From Mycobacterium sp. 1164966.3 (GTDB taxonomy: Bacteria > Actinomycetota > Actinomycetes > Mycobacteriales > Mycobacteriaceae): a stretch of DNA of 64,000 nucleotides. Shown one piece after another: positions 60,730 to 64,000 of the stretch; the first letter of the stretch is position 1; each line of letters opens with the position of its first letter. The notes under the pieces are model-generated. The model was not told where the DNA came from, searched no databases, and saw only the letters and a list, made by a program, of their open reading frames with translations. Made by a program: the position numbers and the translations under genes. The stretch covers positions 248,001 to 312,000 of the forward strand of contig NZ_LZSG01000005.1 of assembly GCF_001665395.1 (NCBI RefSeq), in the 5' to 3' direction.

Positions 60730-62028
60730 TTGGTCACCACAGATCGGGCCGTCGTCGCGACGACGACGAAGCCCCGCCCGCGGTGGCGCGTCCTGGCCCG
60801 CTCGGCGCTGTTCACCGGTGCATTCATCAGCCCGGCGGTGGTCGTCCGCATCCTCGGCCTGCATCCGAATCCGGTCGCTGCGCTACTGATCTTCGGTGCC
60901 GCGGTGGTGGCAGCCAGCTTCCTGCTCGCCTGGGCCGCCGAAGCGGCCCAGATCGACGTGTCCGGTGGACTGGCGATTGCTGTGCTGGCGCTGGTGGCAG
61001 TTCTCCCCGAATACGCGGTCGACCTCTACTACGCCTACGCTTCCGGCCACAATCCCGATTACACCCAGTACGCCACAGCCAACATGACGGGTTCCAACCG
61101 GCTGCTGATGGGGCTGGGCTGGCCCGTCGTGGTGCTGGTCGGCATGGTCGTGGCACGCCGGGTGGGCGCCCGCGGAAACGGCGGTTTGGCGCTGGAACCC
61201 GCCAACCGGGTGGAACTCGGGTTCCTGCTGATCGCCGGTGTGGTGGCGTTCGTCATACCCCTCGACGGCCAAATCCACCTGGTGCTGGGGCTGGCCCTGT
61301 TGGCGTGGTTCGGCTTCTACCTGTACAAGGTCAGCCACGGCGACGTGGAAGAGCCCGACCTGATCGGCACCGCCGCCGCACTGGCGGAACTGCCCGACCG
61401 GATTCGGCGCATCGCCGTATTCGGCCTCTTCGCGGTGTCCGGTGGACTGATTCTGCTGTGCGCCAAACCGTTCGCGGACAATCTCGTCGCCGCCGGGACC
61501 GAGCTGGGCGTCGACCGGTTCCTGCTGGTGCAGTGGCTGGCACCGCTGGCCTCCGAAGCGCCGGAGTTCATCGTGGCGACCATCTTCGCCGCCCGTGGCA
61601 AAGGCACGGCAGCCATCGCCACGCTGATCTCGTCCAAGGTCAACCAGTGGACACTGCTCATCGGATCGCTGCCAGTTGCCCACCTGCTCGGCGGCGGCGG
61701 ATTCTCCTTGGGGCTGGACCCCCGTCAGGTCGAGGAAGTCCTGCTGACCGCGACCCAGACCCTGATGGGTGTGGCACTGATCCTGGCCCTGCGCTTCCAT
61801 CGATTCAGCGCCTGGGCATTGCTGGCCTTGTTCCTCGTCCAGTTCCCCATCGCCTCGACGCATGGCCGCCTGCTGCTCTGCGGCGTCTACACCGCGCTGG
61901 CCCTCGCCGGCCTCGTCGTCAATCGGCGCCACCTGGCCGCAACCGTCAAGGCACCGTTCGTCGGGACCGCCGTTCGGCATAGCGGCCACCCGCACCTGAC
62001 ATCAGACGCCGCAGATCTAGCGGCATAG
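60730..62028 (+). CDS. Sodium/calcium exchanger-family (CaCA) membrane protein
   Basis: A 432-aa integral membrane protein with ~11 hydrophobic spans in two halves. The alpha-repeats carry the ion-binding acidic motifs LVAVLPEYAVDLYY and PLASEAPEFIVA, placing it in the CaCA superfamily (Ca2+ or other divalent cation versus Na+/H+). A soluble stretch (~HGDVEEPDLIG) separates the halves. I chose TTG at 60730, with GAAGGATC seven bases upstream; ATG 60595 would add 45 Arg-rich residues. Confidence 0.85.
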   Translation: MVTTDRAVVATTTKPRPRWRVLARSALFTGAFISPAVVVRILGLHPNPVAALLIFGAAVVAASFLLAWAAEAAQIDVSGGLAIAVLALVAVLPEYAVDLYYAYASGHNPDYTQYATANMTGSNRLLMGLGWPVVVLVGMVVARRVGARGNGGLALEPANRVELGFLLIAGVVAFVIPLDGQIHLVLGLALLAWFGFYLYKVSHGDVEEPDLIGTAAALAELPDRIRRIAVFGLFAVSGGLILLCAKPFADNLVAAGTELGVDRFLLVQWLAPLASEAPEFIVATIFAARGKGTAAIATLISSKVNQWTLLIGSLPVAHLLGGGGFSLGLDPRQVEEVLLTATQTLMGVALILALRFHRFSAWALLALFLVQFPIASTHGRLLLCGVYTALALAGLVVNRRHLAATVKAPFVGTAVRHSGHPHLTSDAADLAA

Positions 62029-62106
62029 CCGACGCGACGCGGACTGCTCGGCTGGCTTGTATAGCATCGCCAGTTAACTTGATTCACCGCGGATTCGGGA
62101 GTTGGC

Positions 62107-62922
62107 GTGGTTGCAGAGGTGCTCACCATCATCGGCGTGGGCGGCATGGGCCACGCGATCGCCCGCCGGTTGGGCGCTGGCAAAAAGGTGCTGTTGGCCG
62201 ACTACAACGAAGAGACGTTGGCCATGGCGGCCGAATCACTGGCCGCGGACGGTCACAACGTCGAAACCCGCAGAGTCGACGTTGCGTCACCGGAGTCCGT
62301 GCACGGGCTGGCCGAGTACGCGGCATCGCTCGGCAGCGTCACGCAGGTGGCACACACCGCCGGGTTGTCCCCGGCGCAGGCGTCCGCCGAGGCCATCCTG
62401 GCCGTCGATCTGCTCGGCGTCGCGCTGGTGCTGCAGGAGTTCGGCGAAGTCGTCGCACCAGGTGGCGCCGGTGTGGTAATCGCCAGCATGGCCGGGCACC
62501 TGGTTCCCGCCCTGTCCGCTGAGCAAGAACGCGCACTCGCGCACAGCCCGCCAAGTGAATTGCTGCGATTGGACTTTGTCAGCCGTATCACCGAGCAAGC
62601 GTTTGCTTATCCGATTGCAAAGCACGCCAACCACATTCGAGTTCGCGCTGCCAGTGCGCAGTGGGGCCGACGAGGTGCCCGCATCAACTCGATCAGTCCC
62701 GGTATCATCTCGACACCGATGGGCCACCAGGAACTGGCCTCCCCGGTCGGCGACGGCATGCGTGCGATGATCGCCATGTCTGGCACCGGCCGGATCGGGA
62801 CTCCCGACGACATCGCCGCGGCGACGGCGTTCCTGCTCGGCCCGGATGCCACGTTCATCACTGGCACCGACCTGCTGGTCGACGGCGGTGTCGTCGCCGC
62901 GGTGAAGGCCGGAAACCCCTGA
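62107..62922 (+). CDS. Short-chain dehydrogenase/reductase, diverged
   Basis: A 271-aa SDR variant. The cofactor loop is shortened to IIGVGGMGHAIARRL, VAHTAGLS replaces NNAG, and the active-site Tyr/Lys reads YPIAKHANHIRV, with an insertion (SAEQERALAHSPPSE) before it. The C-terminal ITGTDLLVDGGVVAAVK is classical. The start is GTG at 62107. Unlike the other SDRs here it has no adjacent partner gene. Confidence 0.85.
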   Translation: MVAEVLTIIGVGGMGHAIARRLGAGKKVLLADYNEETLAMAAESLAADGHNVETRRVDVASPESVHGLAEYAASLGSVTQVAHTAGLSPAQASAEAILAVDLLGVALVLQEFGEVVAPGGAGVVIASMAGHLVPALSAEQERALAHSPPSELLRLDFVSRITEQAFAYPIAKHANHIRVRAASAQWGRRGARINSISPGIISTPMGHQELASPVGDGMRAMIAMSGTGRIGTPDDIAAATAFLLGPDATFITGTDLLVDGGVVAAVKAGNP

Positions 62923-63041
62923 TGCCACAGCGGGTGCTGCGGGAACGTCTGATCGATCTGGAAGTTCTGAGCCAAGATGAGGCACGCGGACGGGCGCTGC
63001 GCAAGACCGCACCGCGACGTTCCCTCGCTCGCTGCGCCGAC

Positions 63042-64000
63042 TCAGCGCGCCTTGACAGCGCGAGCAGACGCAAAGTCCCCCACTTCAAGTCGATTTGTGG
63101 TTATTTTGCGTCTGCTCGCGGTGCTGCGATGCACCCAGTCCCGCGGCCGGAGGCGCCAGGTGCGGCGCGCGTATTCCAGTTCGGTGTAGGGCCATTGAGT
63201 GACAATGCGGCCGCTCGGTGACCGAAAGTAGCTGTCGCACCTGGTCCAGATGCTGCGCTCGAGGTCAGCGGAAAGCCGGTCGTTATAGCGCTTTTCGGCA
63301 ATGGGGTGCACATCGAGGTAGCCACCCCGACGCGCAATCCGGCCTACGGCGCTGGCAATCAAGCGTGCGCCCGCCTCGAGGATGAAGACGATCGAGTTGC
63401 CGCCCTGGTTGGTGTTGGGTCCGTAGAGCATGAAGAAATTCGGAAATCCGCTGACGGCCACACCCAGATAAGCACTGGGGTCATCGCCCCAACGGTCGTG
63501 CAGGTGCTGACCTTCGGTGCCGATGACATCGATACCCGACAAGTAGCGCGACGTTTCGAATCCGGTGGCCAGCACAATCGTGTCGACGTCCACGGCGCGA
63601 CCATGCTTGGTGACGACCGACGTCTGGGTGATCCGGTCTATCGGATCGGCGATGAGCTCGACGTGGTCTTGCTGCAACGCCCGATAGTAGTCGTCGCCCA
63701 GCAGTACGCGCTTGCAGCGGAACGGATAATCGGGCGTCAGCGCGTGCCGCAGCCGCTCGTCGGCTACGGTGCGCTCGAGAAACGAGGTCGCGATGTGGCT
63801 GCGCGCGGTGACGATGGGGTCGTCGGCCATTGTCGCGGTGTTGTCGTGCTGGAATTTCCAAATCTGCCAGCGGGTGCGGCGCACGGCCAGCGGGTCGCGC
63901 CGGAACCTCTCCAATTCCGTTGCGCTGTAGGGCCGATCATCCTTGGGAACCATCCAGGGCGGCGTGCGCTGAAACACGGTCAGGTGTGCGGCGATCCGCG
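63042..64000 (-). CDS. Flavin-containing monooxygenase, C-terminal part (cut by window end)
   Basis: About 319 codons of the C-terminal part of a Baeyer-Villiger/FMO-type monooxygenase. The reading frame continues past the window end; the visible first residues (AAHLTVFQRTPPWMVPK) belong to the middle of the protein, after the NADPH loop. VLATGFETSRYLSGID is the late FAD-contact ATG motif, and MLYGPNTNQGGNS is family-typical. It ends with ~25 residues past the usual end (RRKITTNRLEVGDFASARAVKAR), translated through the hairpin at 63059-63120. Confidence 0.88.
   Translation of the reverse strand, partial: RIAAHLTVFQRTPPWMVPKDDRPYSATELERFRRDPLAVRRTRWQIWKFQHDNTATMADDPIVTARSHIATSFLERTVADERLRHALTPDYPFRCKRVLLGDDYYRALQQDHVELIADPIDRITQTSVVTKHGRAVDVDTIVLATGFETSRYLSGIDVIGTEGQHLHDRWGDDPSAYLGVAVSGFPNFFMLYGPNTNQGGNSIVFILEAGARLIASAVGRIARRGGYLDVHPIAEKRYNDRLSADLERSIWTRCDSYFRSPSGRIVTQWPYTELEYARRTWRLRPRDWVHRSTASRRKITTNRLEVGDFASARAVKAR
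63059..63120. terminator. Strong hairpin with GAGCAGACGCAAA arms
   Basis: CGCGAGCAGACGCAAA (63059-63074) is perfectly complementary to 63105-63120, over a 30-nt loop that can itself pair at its ends (CCAC/GTGG). It lies between a rightward SDR and the leftward monooxygenase, but inside the latter's 3' coding end. It shares its arm sequence with the hairpin at 5156, suggesting a dispersed terminator element. Confidence 0.7.

Noticed and set aside
60567..61982. A 471-codon frame in another plus frame over the cation exchanger
   Set aside because: It lacks hydrophobic spans and is Arg/Pro-rich; the overlapping frame encodes a membrane protein with alpha-repeat motifs.
62922..63221. A frame starting MPQRVLRERLID overlapping the SDR stop (TGATG)
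   Set aside because: It runs through the terminator hairpin and into antisense of the monooxygenase; the protein is Arg/Ala-rich with no family likeness.

Overview
The window is chromosomal DNA of a high-GC actinobacterium, almost certainly a nontuberculous Mycobacterium and probably a slow grower. The support is a PPE2-like protein, the very large P-type ATPase CtpI, two LdtA-type L,D-transpeptidases, many FadD ligases and short-chain dehydrogenases (SDRs), and an Rv1900c-type hydrolase/cyclase fusion. From memory of the M. tuberculosis map, the left and middle parts are an inverted, interrupted version of Rv0119 (fadD7) to Rv0107c (ctpI): fadD7, oxcA, ldtA, the Rv0111-like acyltransferase, the Rv0110-like rhomboid and ctpI occur here in that order and relative orientation. 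The heptose genes (gmhA, gmhB, hddA, gca) and oxyS of that M. tuberculosis stretch were not found.

Layout. 1-8.8 kb: fadD7 fragment, oxcA, ldtA, a lipoprotein, a quinone-reductase-like protein, a small protein, an O-methyltransferase and the membrane acyltransferase. 9.0-28.6 kb: a catabolic island of 15 genes lying between the Rv0111-like and Rv0110-like genes. A leftward operon (SMP-30-like propeller, GntR regulator, acyl-CoA ligase, SDR) faces a rightward ten-gene operon (SDR, Rieske oxygenase, Baeyer-Villiger-type monooxygenase, SDR, CoA-transferase, ThDP enzyme, aldehyde dehydrogenase, AcuI-like reductase, MaoC-like hydratase, acyl-CoA ligase). Two TTGTC-GACAA type palindromes lie between them. 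An alcohol dehydrogenase sits at the left end. The gene set fits stepwise oxidation, lactone formation, ring opening, CoA activation and chain shortening of an unknown alicyclic or aromatic substrate. 28.6-41.4 kb: a SRPBCC protein, the rhomboid, two small proteins, a cobalamin riboswitch with a 29-codon upstream ORF coupled to a PPE2-like gene, a DUF899/SDR/SDR operon, an ECF sigma factor with a SnoaL-like tail, and ctpI. 41.4-64 kb: a striking inverted array of 20-bp units, a Pro/Ala-rich exported protein, a second LdtA-like enzyme, a FadD/SDR pair, a DUF2236 (MpaB-like) oxygenase divergent from a TetR regulator that appears to start at ATC, a hydrolase/adenylate cyclase fusion, methyltransferases, more SDRs, an HSL-type esterase, a thioesterase, a PrpD-like protein with an IclR regulator, a cation exchanger, and a flavin monooxygenase cut by the window end.

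Ten SDR genes are present, and most transcription units are lipid, steroid-like or xenobiotic oxidation modules with a nearby regulator. No tRNA, rRNA, CRISPR array, transposase or integrase was recognised. Functions come from motif and family recognition by eye. Synteny statements are from memory and were not checked against a database.
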